10,350 nucleotides of DNA from Candidatus Zixiibacteriota bacterium (GTDB lineage Bacteria > Zixibacteria > MSB-5A5 > GN15 > FEB-12). Shown piece by piece: positions 1-6,409 of the stretch (within the stretch, counting starts at the first letter, position 1; each line of letters opens with the position of its first letter). The stretch lies in NCBI GenBank assembly GCA_018816665.1, contig JAHIVM010000573.1, forward strand, positions 1 to 10,350, read 5' to 3'. A model generated the notes under the pieces. That model saw only the letters and a program-made list of their open reading frames with translations, was not told the origin of the DNA and did no database searches. A program made the translations under genes and the position numbers.

Positions 1-774
1 ATCCCCGGCGTGTACGAGGATATCACGAACATCGTGCTCAACGTGAAAAAAATCGTCATCCGCATGTACGCCGATGACATGCGTACCCTCAGGCTCAAGG
101 CCAACTCCAAGGGTAAACTCACGGCTGGCATGTTCGGCGGTGATACCGAAATCGAAATCCTTAATCCGGGACTCCACATTTGTGAGTTGACCGATGAGAT
201 CGATTTTGAGATGGAGATTGATATCGACTCCGGTCGTGGGTACCATATCGCGGAAATGAACAAGCGGCCCGATGCTCCGGTCGGTACGATTTTTGTAGAC
301 TCGCTCTTCTCACCGGTTGTCAAGACCTCCTATCAGGTCGAAAACACCCGGGTCGGTCAGAAGACGGACTACGATCGTCTCATCATGGAGTTGACGACTG
401 ACGGTTCCATCACCCCGGAGGACTCCCTCAGCTACGCCGCCAAGCTGCTGAAGGATCACCTGCAGCTGTTCATCCACATGGATGAAGACGTGATGGTGGA
501 AGACGAGCCCGAAGAGGACGAAGAGGTGACGCGGATTCGCAACCTGCTGAAAACGCGGGTTGACGAACTCGAGCTGTCGGTTCGGTCCTCCAACTGTCTG
601 CGGGCCGCCAATATTCAGACCCTCGAGGATCTCGTTACCAAGAGCGAGTCCGAGATGCTGAAGTATCGCAACTTTGGTCGTAAGTCGCTTAACGAGATCG
701 GTACGCTCCTGGAGCAAATGGATCTGTCTTTCGGTATGGACATTTCCAGGTACCTTGACGCACCGGTCAAATAG
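1..774 (+). CDS. rpoA: DNA-directed RNA polymerase subunit alpha (5' end missing)
   Basis: The alpha subunit dimerises to nucleate RNA polymerase assembly; its C-terminal domain contacts UP elements and activators. The reading frame is open from base 1 (Ile-Pro-Gly-Val-Tyr-Glu-Asp) and gives 257 residues, so roughly the first 55-60 residues of the family lie upstream of the window. The visible N-terminal domain runs to about residue 165. An acidic linker (residues about 162-175, rich in Glu and Asp) leads to the C-terminal domain, whose DNA-binding helix-hairpin-helix is recognisable as ELSVRSSNCLRAANI and KYRNFGRKSLNEIG. The GTG at base 10 is internal, not the start. rplQ follows after 17 nt, the order usual at the end of the bacterial ribosomal-protein operon. 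Identification is secure. Confidence 0.97.
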   Translation: MPGVYEDITNIVLNVKKIVIRMYADDMRTLRLKANSKGKLTAGMFGGDTEIEILNPGLHICELTDEIDFEMEIDIDSGRGYHIAEMNKRPDAPVGTIFVDSLFSPVVKTSYQVENTRVGQKTDYDRLIMELTTDGSITPEDSLSYAAKLLKDHLQLFIHMDEDVMVEDEPEEDEEVTRIRNLLKTRVDELELSVRSSNCLRAANIQTLEDLVTKSESEMLKYRNFGRKSLNEIGTLLEQMDLSFGMDISRYLDAPVK

Positions 775-791
775 CAGTGTGAAAGTAGAAA

Positions 792-1211
792 ATGGGACAC
801 CGAGATAAAGTCAAAAAACTGGGGCGGACCAAGCCGCACCGTGAAGCCATGCTGGCCAACATGGCCATGTCACTGTTTCAGCACCGGGTTATCAAAACGA
901 CCGATGCCCGGGCGAAAGCCCTGCGTCCGATTGTGGACCGTCTGATCACCACCGCCAAAAAGGACACTCTGGCGTCCAAACGGCAGGTGGCCGAGACGAT
1001 TCGCCAAAAGGAAGTATTCAAGAAGTTCTACAGTGACATCGTGCCGCAGTTCGCGGACCGTGACTCGGGCTTCACGCGCATCATGAAACTCGGTGTGCGC
1101 CGGGGTGACGGGGCGCCGATTTCCGTGGTTGAATTGCTCACCGAAAAGCCCAAGACGGAAGAGCCGAAGGCCAAAAAGAGCAAAAAAACCGCTGCGGCCA
1201 AGGCCAAATAG
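792..1211 (+). CDS. rplQ: 50S ribosomal protein L17
   Basis: L17 is a large-subunit ribosomal protein near the peptide exit tunnel. The 139-residue product opens with MGHRDKVKKLGRTKPHREAM and continues with a stretch typical of the family (MAMSLFQHRVIKTTDARAKA, then LRPIVDRLITTAKK). The conserved core ends near residue 118 (GAPISVVELL). A Lys/Ala/Glu-rich tail of about 20 residues follows, an extension common in L17 of several phyla and probably disordered. The ATG is preceded by a purine-rich GAAAGTAGAAA. It lies 17 nt after rpoA and just ahead of a strong terminator, so it is the last gene of the operon. Confidence 0.97.
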   Translation: MGHRDKVKKLGRTKPHREAMLANMAMSLFQHRVIKTTDARAKALRPIVDRLITTAKKDTLASKRQVAETIRQKEVFKKFYSDIVPQFADRDSGFTRIMKLGVRRGDGAPISVVELLTEKPKTEEPKAKKSKKTAAAKAK

Positions 1212-1253
1212 CGCGCCGCAATCTGTCCCGAATTGTCGAACCGACAACTCTCC

Positions 1254-1286
1254 AGGGTCTGATCAGTACGATCAGACCCTTTTCTT
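1254..1286 (+). terminator. Rho-independent terminator after rplQ
   Basis: A perfect 11-bp stem, AGGGTCTGATC (1254-1264) with GATCAGACCCT (1270-1280), closes a 5-nt loop AGTAC and is followed by TTTCTT. It sits 43 nt past the rplQ stop and marks the end of the ribosomal-protein transcript. Confidence 0.9.
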
Positions 1287-1300
1287 GCTATTCATTTTAC

Positions 1301-1329
1301 TTGATATGATGCCCTCAGTCGGCTATATA
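1301..1329 (+). promoter_or_regulatory. Sigma70-like promoter for the small membrane protein gene
   Basis: TTGATA (1301-1306), a 17-nt spacer and TATATA (1324-1329) form a near-consensus promoter just beyond the rplQ terminator. Transcription would start near 1336, giving a leader of about 95 nt before the ATG at 1432. It could drive the downstream run through plsY, gpsA and the MerR gene. Prediction from motif match only. Confidence 0.65.
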
Positions 1330-1431
1330 CCAATAGATTAAGAAAATCACTATGGCGGATCATGGAAGATCACGTCCCCCGCAGGCGTGTGTGTCTGATC
1401 CGAAATCCTGGAGACCGTGAGGGGAAAAAGT

Positions 1432-1887
1432 ATGCCTGACGAACAGAAAAAGGGAATGTCAAAAGGCTGTATGGTCGGCCTGATCATCGGCATTGTGCTG
1501 ATCGTGATCATTGCCGGAACTATCGGTGCCTGCTGGTTCTTCAAAGACGACCTCGTGAAGATGGGTGCTACCACCATCGTCGGTCAGGTCAAAACCGAGT
1601 TGGCTACGAATCCGGTCGATGATGTGGATACCACACGATTCAACGCTCTGGCTGATGCCTTCATCGTGAAGATGGGCGAGGAGGAACCGTTTGACCTCGA
1701 GAAGTGTGCCATGTTTGTCCAGCGCCTGCAGGCGATAGCCTCTGACCAGGACATCGATGCCGCCGATGTCGAGACCCTGGCCAGTGAAATGGTAGACTAC
1801 TATCCGGACCTGGCGCCGCTGTGGGAAACGCCGGAGGAGGATCCGGATGCCGACATGATGGAGGATTCCCTGGCCACCGAGCAGTAG
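1432..1887 (+). CDS. Small single-pass membrane protein of unknown function
   Basis: I do not recognise a family. The 151-residue product has a short basic, Lys-rich N-terminus, one very hydrophobic segment at residues 13-37 (Gly/Ile/Val-rich, bounded by Cys13 and Cys34), and a soluble acidic C-terminal part ending in a Glu/Asp-rich tail. By the positive-inside rule the N-terminus should be cytoplasmic and the C-terminal domain periplasmic; an uncleaved signal anchor fits. Start choice: the ATG at 1432 has GTGAGGGG at 1417-1424, 7 nt upstream. A GTG at 1417 would lengthen the protein by 5 residues, but it lies inside that ribosome-binding site. The gene has its own promoter and is followed 26 nt later by plsY, so the two are probably co-transcribed. 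A link to envelope lipid synthesis is only a guess from position. Confidence 0.8.
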   Translation: MPDEQKKGMSKGCMVGLIIGIVLIVIIAGTIGACWFFKDDLVKMGATTIVGQVKTELATNPVDDVDTTRFNALADAFIVKMGEEEPFDLEKCAMFVQRLQAIASDQDIDAADVETLASEMVDYYPDLAPLWETPEEDPDADMMEDSLATEQ

Positions 1888-1913
1888 GAGACGATCCGTT
1901 CGCGGATCGCTGA
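1886..1913 (+). promoter_or_regulatory. plsY ribosome-binding site with inserted UUCG-loop hairpin
   Basis: The only good Shine-Dalgarno sequence, AGGAG (1886-1890), overlaps the stop codon of the preceding gene and is 23 nt from the plsY ATG at 1914, too far for normal initiation. Between them lies a perfect 7-bp hairpin, CGATCCG (1892-1898) with CGGATCG (1903-1909), closed by the stable tetraloop TTCG. If the hairpin folds, only about 5 unpaired nt separate the AGGAG from the ATG. The spacing is seen directly; the functional reading is inference. Confidence 0.55.
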
Positions 1914-2576
1914 ATGCTCATGAGTGTGCTGGTAGTTGCTGCAGCGCTGGTGGTGGCGTACCTTCTGGGCGCCATCCCGGGCGGATATATAATTGCGCGA
2001 CATCACGGTATCCCCGACCTCCGCAAAGTGGGGTCGGGGAACGTGGGAGCCACAAACGTTGTGCGGCTCCTCGGATTCAGGGCCGGAATCTGGGTGTATG
2101 TCCTCGATATTGCCAAAGGTGTCCTGGCCGAAGTGATCGGCCTGTTCGTTGTTCAGGACATCATGGGTCGGGAACTGTTCCTTCTGCTCGTGGCCCTGGC
2201 GGCGATTTTGGGACACGTGTTTCCGATCTATATCGGCTTCCGGGGGGGAAAAGGGGTAAACACTGCTCTCGGGACGATGCTCGTCTTGCTTCCTCTTGAG
2301 ACGCTGTGTTGCGTGGCAGTGTTCCTGGTTGTGGCTTTCGCCACCAGGTATATTTCGCTGGGTTCGATACTCGGCGCGTTAACACTGCCGACAGTACTAC
2401 TTGTCGAACGCTATGCGTTTGGGTGGGATGTGTCCGACGTGTACTTGATCATGACCATTACCATCGGCCTGCTGGTGCCGCTGACTCACTACAAAAATGT
2501 CGGGAGGCTTCTGGCCGGAACTGAAAGCCGCTTCAGCCTGAAGGGCTCGGGCGGGAAGGGTGCGTCCCGTGGCTAG
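1914..2576 (+). CDS. plsY: Glycerol-3-phosphate acyltransferase PlsY
   Basis: PlsY is an inner-membrane enzyme that moves an acyl group from acyl-phosphate (made by PlsX) to the sn-1 position of glycerol-3-phosphate, giving lysophosphatidic acid. The 220-residue protein is strongly hydrophobic with about five membrane segments. All three family motifs are visible: SGNVGATN (residues 41-48); GHVFP with FRGGKGVNTA (about 100-118), the glycine-rich substrate site; and THYKNVGRLLAGTE near the C-terminus. A basic Gly/Lys tail closes it. Two in-frame ATGs, 1914 and 1920, are possible starts; the hairpin-bearing leader makes 1914 reasonable but does not exclude 1920. The 3' end overlaps gpsA, whose product supplies its substrate. 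plsX and plsC are not in the window. Confidence 0.95.
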   Translation: MLMSVLVVAAALVVAYLLGAIPGGYIIARHHGIPDLRKVGSGNVGATNVVRLLGFRAGIWVYVLDIAKGVLAEVIGLFVVQDIMGRELFLLLVALAAILGHVFPIYIGFRGGKGVNTALGTMLVLLPLETLCCVAVFLVVAFATRYISLGSILGALTLPTVLLVERYAFGWDVSDVYLIMTITIGLLVPLTHYKNVGRLLAGTESRFSLKGSGGKGASRG

Positions 2577-3573
2577 TCGTGTGACCATACTGGGTGCCGG
2601 ATCGTGGGGGATGGCGGTGGCCCACCTGCTTGCCATCGCGAATCACGAAGTGACCCTGTGGGAACCGATAGCTCGTGATGCCGAGATACTCAGGCGTGAC
2701 CGGTCTCACCCCGGCCGCCTCAGAGACTTCCGGTTGCCCGACTCGGTTGCCATTGTCGAGGATCCCGGCGCTGCCGCCGAGGCCGATCTGGTGATCCTGG
2801 CGGTGGCATCGCAGTATGTTCGACGGGTTATCGGGCCGCTTGGGCAATCCCTGGCGGGAGTGCCGGCCATCGTCAATCTGGCCAAAGGGATCGAAAACGG
2901 GACCCTGGAACGGATGTCATCGGTCATCGCGGAGGAAACCGGCCTGCCGGCGGAGCGGGTGGCCACCCTCTCGGGACCGTCGCATGCCGAGGAGGTCGTG
3001 CTGGGCATTCCCACTACCGTGGTGGTGGCATCGCCGTCAGACGACCTGAATCTGAATTTGCAGAATATGTTCAGTATTGAGCATTTCCGCGTATACACCT
3101 CGGACGACATCATCGGCGTGGAACTGGGCGGGGCACTGAAGAACATTATCGCCATTGCCGCCGGCGTGGCCGACGGTCTCGGTCTGGGTGATAATACCAA
3201 GGGGGCGTTGATCACCCGTGGCCTGGCCGAAATCACGCGCCTGGGTCTGACACTGGGAGCCCGGGCCGAAACGTTTGCGGGGCTGTCGGGTATCGGTGAC
3301 CTGATCACCACCTGCATGTCGCGTCACAGCCGAAACCGCCTGGTCGGGGACAGGATCGGACGGGGCGAGCGGCTGGATGACATTCTCAAAAGCATGACCA
3401 TGGTGGCCGAGGGCGTGGATACGTGCCGTTCCGGGTACGAACTGGCCCTTCGGCACGAGGTGGATATGCCGATTACGAGGGAGATCCACGGTGTGTTGTT
3501 TGATCACAAATCGCCGGCGGATGCTGTCAGCGCCCTTATGGAACGGGAACCTCGACCGGAAATCTGGCAATAG
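2569..3573 (+). CDS. gpsA: NAD(P)H-dependent glycerol-3-phosphate dehydrogenase
   Basis: GpsA reduces dihydroxyacetone phosphate to sn-glycerol-3-phosphate in the cytoplasm, providing the backbone for phospholipids. The 334-residue product starts with a Rossmann fold, VTILGAGSWGMA (GAGSWG at residues 9-14). It carries the catalytic-site lysines in NLAKGIENG (Lys106) and ELGGALKNIIAIAAG (Lys191), plus SGPSHAEEV and GDNTKGALITRG (Arg217), all hallmarks of the family. Length is normal. Start choice: GTG at 2569 gives MASRVTILGAG and has GGGAAGGG (2553-2560) 8 nt upstream; GTG at 2560 would add three residues but lies in that site. The chosen start overlaps plsY by 8 nt, suggesting translational coupling of two consecutive steps. 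Confidence 0.95.
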   Translation: MASRVTILGAGSWGMAVAHLLAIANHEVTLWEPIARDAEILRRDRSHPGRLRDFRLPDSVAIVEDPGAAAEADLVILAVASQYVRRVIGPLGQSLAGVPAIVNLAKGIENGTLERMSSVIAEETGLPAERVATLSGPSHAEEVVLGIPTTVVVASPSDDLNLNLQNMFSIEHFRVYTSDDIIGVELGGALKNIIAIAAGVADGLGLGDNTKGALITRGLAEITRLGLTLGARAETFAGLSGIGDLITTCMSRHSRNRLVGDRIGRGERLDDILKSMTMVAEGVDTCRSGYELALRHEVDMPITREIHGVLFDHKSPADAVSALMEREPRPEIWQ

Positions 3574-3600
3574 CGCGGATACAGCGGGGAGTAGAAAGAC

Positions 3601-3951
3601 ATGAAAAAAAATACTCTGACCGACAAACGGTATTACTCCATCGGCGAAGTCTCACGGATGACCGGGCTGGAGCAGTACGTCTTGCGCTACTGGGAAAAGG
3701 AATTCCCCGTCCTTAAACCGCGCAAGAACCGGGGCGGCAATCGCCTGTATACCTCCAAGGACATCGAGATTGTCAACCGGATCAACCACCTGCGCCACAA
3801 GGAGGGGTTGACTATCGCCGGGACACGGACCAAGTTGATGATGCGGCGGCCGAGCGAAGAGAAGACCGATCTGGTCAACAAAGCCAAAGCACAGTCGGCC
3901 CTGGCTCGAATCAGGAAGGACATAGAGGATCTGCTCAAACTTTTCTCTTGA
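3601..3951 (+). CDS. MerR-family transcriptional regulator (DNA-binding domain only)
   Basis: The 116-residue protein has the MerR winged helix-turn-helix: YYSIGEVSRMTGLEQYVLRY (about residues 11-30), WEKEFPVLKPRKNRGGNRLY as the wing, then a helix with IVNRINHLRHKEGLTI. After this there is only a short Lys/Arg/Glu-rich helical tail that may form the dimer coiled coil. No effector-binding domain and no Cys metal site are visible, so the usual metal- or drug-sensing role is not supported. It resembles the short MerR-like proteins often found beside ihfA and tRNA-Pro genes in Proteobacteria. GGGGAG lies 9 nt before the ATG. It starts 27 nt after gpsA and a tRNA-Pro follows 63 nt later. Its target promoters cannot be told from here. 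Confidence 0.9.
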   Translation: MKKNTLTDKRYYSIGEVSRMTGLEQYVLRYWEKEFPVLKPRKNRGGNRLYTSKDIEIVNRINHLRHKEGLTIAGTRTKLMMRRPSEEKTDLVNKAKAQSALARIRKDIEDLLKLFS

Positions 3952-3975
3952 ATTTCGCGGGATAACCGCTAAATT
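3948..3975 (+). promoter_or_regulatory. Possible promoter for tRNA-Pro(GGG)
   Basis: TTGAAT (3948-3953), a 16-nt spacer and TAAATT (3970-3975) sit at the end of the MerR gene and about 40 nt before the tRNA. A 6-bp hairpin, TGCCTC/GAGGCA with loop ACG (3985-3999), lies in the predicted 5' leader of the pre-tRNA. Motif match only. Confidence 0.45.
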
Positions 3976-4014
3976 GAAGGGCTATGCCTCACGGAGGCAG
4001 TAATGATTATGTGT

Positions 4015-4091
4015 CGGAGCGTGGCGCAGCTAGGTAGCGCACTCCCTTGGGGTGGGAGAGGTCGGCCGTTCAAATCGGCTCGCTCCGACCA
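4015..4091 (+). tRNA. tRNA-Pro(GGG), CCA encoded
   Basis: The cloverleaf is complete. The acceptor is CGGAGCG (4015-4021) paired with CGCTCCG (4081-4087), with the C1-G72 pair typical of proline tRNAs. The D-stem is GCGC/GCGC, and the anticodon stem CTCCC/GGGAG encloses the loop TTGGGGT with anticodon GGG at 4049-4051. The T-arm is GGCCG-TTCAAAT-CGGCT. The discriminator is A4088 and CCA is genomic (4089-4091). A run of six T follows at once and may end transcription. It reads CCC and CCU codons. Confidence 0.95.
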
Positions 4092-4163
4092 TTTTTTCTG
4101 CCTGAAAACGCCCCTCAATCACCGCCCTCGGACAATCTCTGACCGCACCACGCCGGGGTCCGT

Positions 4164-4844
4164 ATGAGTTACCTGAACAGCATCTCGGTCCTTGTCATCG
4201 TGCCGGCTTTCAACGCCGAGAAAACCCTGCCCGAACTCATCACACGACTGGATCAATATGTCTGCCGAAGTAATCTGTTGATTGTCAACGACGGTTCTAC
4301 TGATAACACGCAACGCATTATCGATGATCTCAAGTTGTCCCATATTTCGTTTCGTTCCAATCGGGGCAAGGGTGCCGCGCTGCGGGCCGGATTCGCGTAC
4401 GCCCGTGAGTTCGGGTACCGCTCCGCGCTGACCCTGGACGCCGACTTGCAGCATCCGCCCGAGGCGATCCCCCGGTTTTATGCCCTTGACGACGGCGCGC
4501 GGGTGCTGATGGGAACCCGTACGTTCGCTCTCGGGCGTATGCCGGTCAGCCGATGGTTCAGCAACAACCTGACCTCACTTATGGTATCGATATTCTCGCG
4601 CGAGCGGGTGCGGGACAGCCAATCCGGCTTTCGGCTCATTCCCGGCCGCGTGCTGGACCGGGTGCGTCTGACGGCCAGCAGGTACGACCTGGAGTCGGAG
4701 CTGCTGCTTCAGCTCGGAACCCTGGGCGTACCGGTAGTCGAGGTGCCGATTCCGCGGATATACGACGGGGCTGCATCGCACATCAATCACCTGGGCGACA
4801 CATTACGATTCATCCGCCAGTTGTGGCGACGGATCTGGGCGTAG
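4164..4844 (+). CDS. Family 2 glycosyltransferase (polyprenyl-phosphate sugar transferase type)
   Basis: The 226-residue protein is a compact GT-A fold enzyme. It has VLVIVPAFNAEKTLPEL at the N-terminus, the nucleotide-sugar motif NDGSTD (Asp43, Asp47), GKGAALRAGFAYA, and the metal-binding LDADLQHPPE (Asp92, Asp94). A segment RDSQSGFRLI follows, as in dolichyl/undecaprenyl-phosphate mannose or glucose synthases. No membrane helices follow the catalytic domain, so it probably acts at the inner face of the membrane on a lipid-phosphate or other acceptor. Sugar and acceptor cannot be deduced. GGGG at 4155-4158 precedes the ATG. It is followed 42 nt later by the DinB-like gene. Confidence 0.88.
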   Translation: MSYLNSISVLVIVPAFNAEKTLPELITRLDQYVCRSNLLIVNDGSTDNTQRIIDDLKLSHISFRSNRGKGAALRAGFAYAREFGYRSALTLDADLQHPPEAIPRFYALDDGARVLMGTRTFALGRMPVSRWFSNNLTSLMVSIFSRERVRDSQSGFRLIPGRVLDRVRLTASRYDLESELLLQLGTLGVPVVEVPIPRIYDGAASHINHLGDTLRFIRQLWRRIWA

Positions 4845-4886
4845 TTGGTTGTTGCGACCGCCGAGAGGAGTCACTACCTTTTTGCC

Positions 4887-5342
4887 ATGACACTATCAGA
4901 ATTCTTTTCCAATTACTTTACGGTCCGCGACGAACTGCGGGTTGCGGTTCGGGATCTGACTCCGGAGCAACTGGCCTGGACCTGCCATCAACATCCGGGC
5001 TCTGTCGGTCAGTTGCTCGGACACATTGCCGAAAACGAGGCCTTCTGGATATCGGCGGTGGCAAAGGGCGAGACCGTGGATTTCTCGCGTTTTGAGAATT
5101 TGACCGGTCGGGAGGACCTGCTGGCTGTGGTCGACGAGTACGCCGGAGTTATGCGCGACTTCCTGGAGCACGAACATATCGAAAACTGGGATCGCGTGTT
5201 TTATCGTTATGTGGAGGACAACCAGGAAGAAAAATTCTCCCAACGCTGGTTGATCTGGCACGTGGTGGAGCATCAGGCGCGCCATCGGGGACAGATATTT
5301 ATGCTGATGCGCATGCAGGGATTGGATGTACCCAATGTCTAA
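4887..5342 (+). CDS. DinB-like (YfiT/DinB four-helix) metalloprotein
   Basis: The 151-residue protein fits the DinB superfamily: a four-helix bundle with a metal site of three histidines. Candidates are His46 in QLLGHIAENEAFW and His129 and His133 in WHVVEHQARHRGQIFMLMRM; His125 lies one turn earlier. Members are putative metal-dependent hydrolases or small-thiol transferases, and most have no known substrate, so no reaction is assigned. Start choice: ATG 4887 gives MTLSEFFSNYF, the usual DinB beginning. The nearest Shine-Dalgarno-like GAGAGGAG (4863-4870) is 16 nt away, longer than optimal. A TTG at 4845 right after the glycosyltransferase stop would add 14 residues with no family support. 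The 3' end overlaps surE by 8 nt. Confidence 0.85.
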   Translation: MTLSEFFSNYFTVRDELRVAVRDLTPEQLAWTCHQHPGSVGQLLGHIAENEAFWISAVAKGETVDFSRFENLTGREDLLAVVDEYAGVMRDFLEHEHIENWDRVFYRYVEDNQEEKFSQRWLIWHVVEHQARHRGQIFMLMRMQGLDVPNV

Positions 5343-6096
5343 GAAACTGCGAATTCTCCTGACCAATGACGACGGTTACTATTCCGACGGGATCAACGCC
5401 CTGTTCAAAGAACTGTCCCGGACGGCCGAGGTGTTTATGGTGGCCCCGGACCGGGAGCAGTCGGCCAGTTCGCATTCGCTCACGCTGAACCGCCCGCTTC
5501 GCATGCACAAGCTGGACCGATATCATTACACTACCGACGGCACCCCGACCGACTGTGTTATGCTGGCGATCCATCACGTGTTCAAGAAAGGTCGTCCCGA
5601 CTTCATCTTCTCCGGAATCAACCACGGTGCCAATATGGGCGATGACGTTACCTATTCCGGAACGGTTGCGGCCGCTATTGAGGGAGCGATTCTGGGGATA
5701 CCGTCGATCGCCGTCTCCATGGCCAACTACAAGCCGGGGACTCCCATGGTAAACGGGGCGAAGTTCGCCGCCAAGTTCCTGCGGCAATATCCGAAACTGG
5801 ATTTGCCGGTCTCGGTGTTTGTGAACATAAATCTGCCGGTGGACAACGGGAAACCCTACCGCCGCTACGAGTTTACGTCGCAGGGCTTCCGTCATTACAA
5901 AGATATCATCATTGAGAAAACCGATCCCCGGGGGCAGGCGTATTACTGGATCGGCGGACGGCCGGAGTGGAAGACAACAAAAGGGACCGACTTTGCCACG
6001 GTGAGTCGGGGACTGGTGTCGATTTCACCCATGAAACTCGATTTTACGGACAGAGACGCGCTGAAACGGATAGAGGACATCAAACTGCGTCTGTGA
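5335..6096 (+). CDS. surE: 5'/3'-nucleotidase SurE
   Basis: SurE is a divalent-metal-dependent phosphatase that removes phosphate from nucleoside 5'- and 3'-monophosphates, linked to stationary-phase survival. The 253-residue product shows the metal-binding motif RILLTNDDG (Asp12, Asp13), APDREQSASSHSLTLNRPL (Ser43) and SGINHGANMGDDVTYSGTVA (Asn96), which together form the SurE active site. Length is typical. Start choice: ATG 5335 gives MSKKLRILLTNDDG, matching the family. ATG 5326, preceded by CAGGG with a 5-nt gap, would add MYP and cannot be excluded. Either start lies inside the end of the DinB-like gene, so translation is probably coupled. No pcm, nlpD or rpoS neighbour is present, unlike in gammaproteobacteria. 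Confidence 0.95.
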   Translation: MSKKLRILLTNDDGYYSDGINALFKELSRTAEVFMVAPDREQSASSHSLTLNRPLRMHKLDRYHYTTDGTPTDCVMLAIHHVFKKGRPDFIFSGINHGANMGDDVTYSGTVAAAIEGAILGIPSIAVSMANYKPGTPMVNGAKFAAKFLRQYPKLDLPVSVFVNINLPVDNGKPYRRYEFTSQGFRHYKDIIIEKTDPRGQAYYWIGGRPEWKTTKGTDFATVSRGLVSISPMKLDFTDRDALKRIEDIKLRL

Positions 6097-6126
6097 CGAA
6101 AACAGACCGGGCGGGGTGGTTTCAGA

Positions 6127-6156
6127 CCGCAATCGGACCGCTTCTGCGGGCTTTTT
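6127..6156 (+). terminator. Possible weak terminator after surE
   Basis: CCGCA (6127-6131) can pair with TGCGG (6145-6149), or more locally CCGC (6138-6141) with GCGG (6146-6149). TTTTT at 6152-6156 follows. The stem is short, so termination efficiency is uncertain. Confidence 0.4.
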
Positions 6157-6196
6157 GCACCCCCTGTAACAATATGGGTCTCTGTCCGATAAAGTG

Positions 6197-6224
6197 TTGA
6201 CAAAAGCCGGAAAAAGGATATTTT
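6197..6224 (+). promoter_or_regulatory. Promoter of tRNA-Pro(CGG)
   Basis: A consensus -35 box TTGACA (6197-6202), a 16-nt spacer and TATTTT (6219-6224) lie 19 nt before the mature tRNA. The following GGGC and the short leader fit a stable-RNA promoter. Confidence 0.7.
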
Positions 6225-6242
6225 GGGCTTTCAACGACCTAT

Positions 6243-6315
6243 CGGGGCGTGGCGCAGTTGGTAGCGCGCTTGGTTCGGGACTAAGAGGTCGCTGGTTCAA
6301 ATCCAGTCGCCCCGA
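6243..6315 (+). tRNA. tRNA-Pro(CGG), CCA not encoded
   Basis: The acceptor CGGGGCG (6243-6249) pairs with CGCCCCG (6308-6314), with discriminator A6315. The D-stem is GCGC/GCGC. The anticodon stem CTTGG/CTAAG (one G-T pair) encloses loop TTCGGGA, anticodon CGG at 6276-6278. The T-loop is TTCAAAT. It reads the CCG codon. The 3' sequence continues TATTTTTT, so CCA must be added after transcription, unlike the GGG isoacceptor in this window. The 10 nt ATTTTTTCTG follow both proline tRNAs. Confidence 0.95.
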
Positions 6316-6409
6316 TATTTTTTCTGATCTCAGAACAGATACTTGATAATAATCCGTTGGTTGAGCCTCTAACAGTCTAATCAGCATCTAATGGGAGGGA
6401 TGGTGAGCA

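Noticed and set aside
310..717. Long antisense frame opposite rpoA
   Set aside because: It mirrors a highly conserved essential gene and has no recognisable domain.
1093..1341. Forward frame overlapping the rplQ end, terminator and promoter
   Set aside because: It reads through a perfect terminator hairpin and has no supporting motif.
2706..3317. 203-codon antisense frame opposite gpsA
   Set aside because: It is rich in Arg, Ser, Pro and Ala as expected from the reverse of a GC-rich gene, and gpsA carries all catalytic motifs in the forward frame.
4553..5095. 180-codon forward frame bridging the glycosyltransferase and DinB-like genes
   Set aside because: It is out of frame with both real genes, which show complete family motifs across this stretch.
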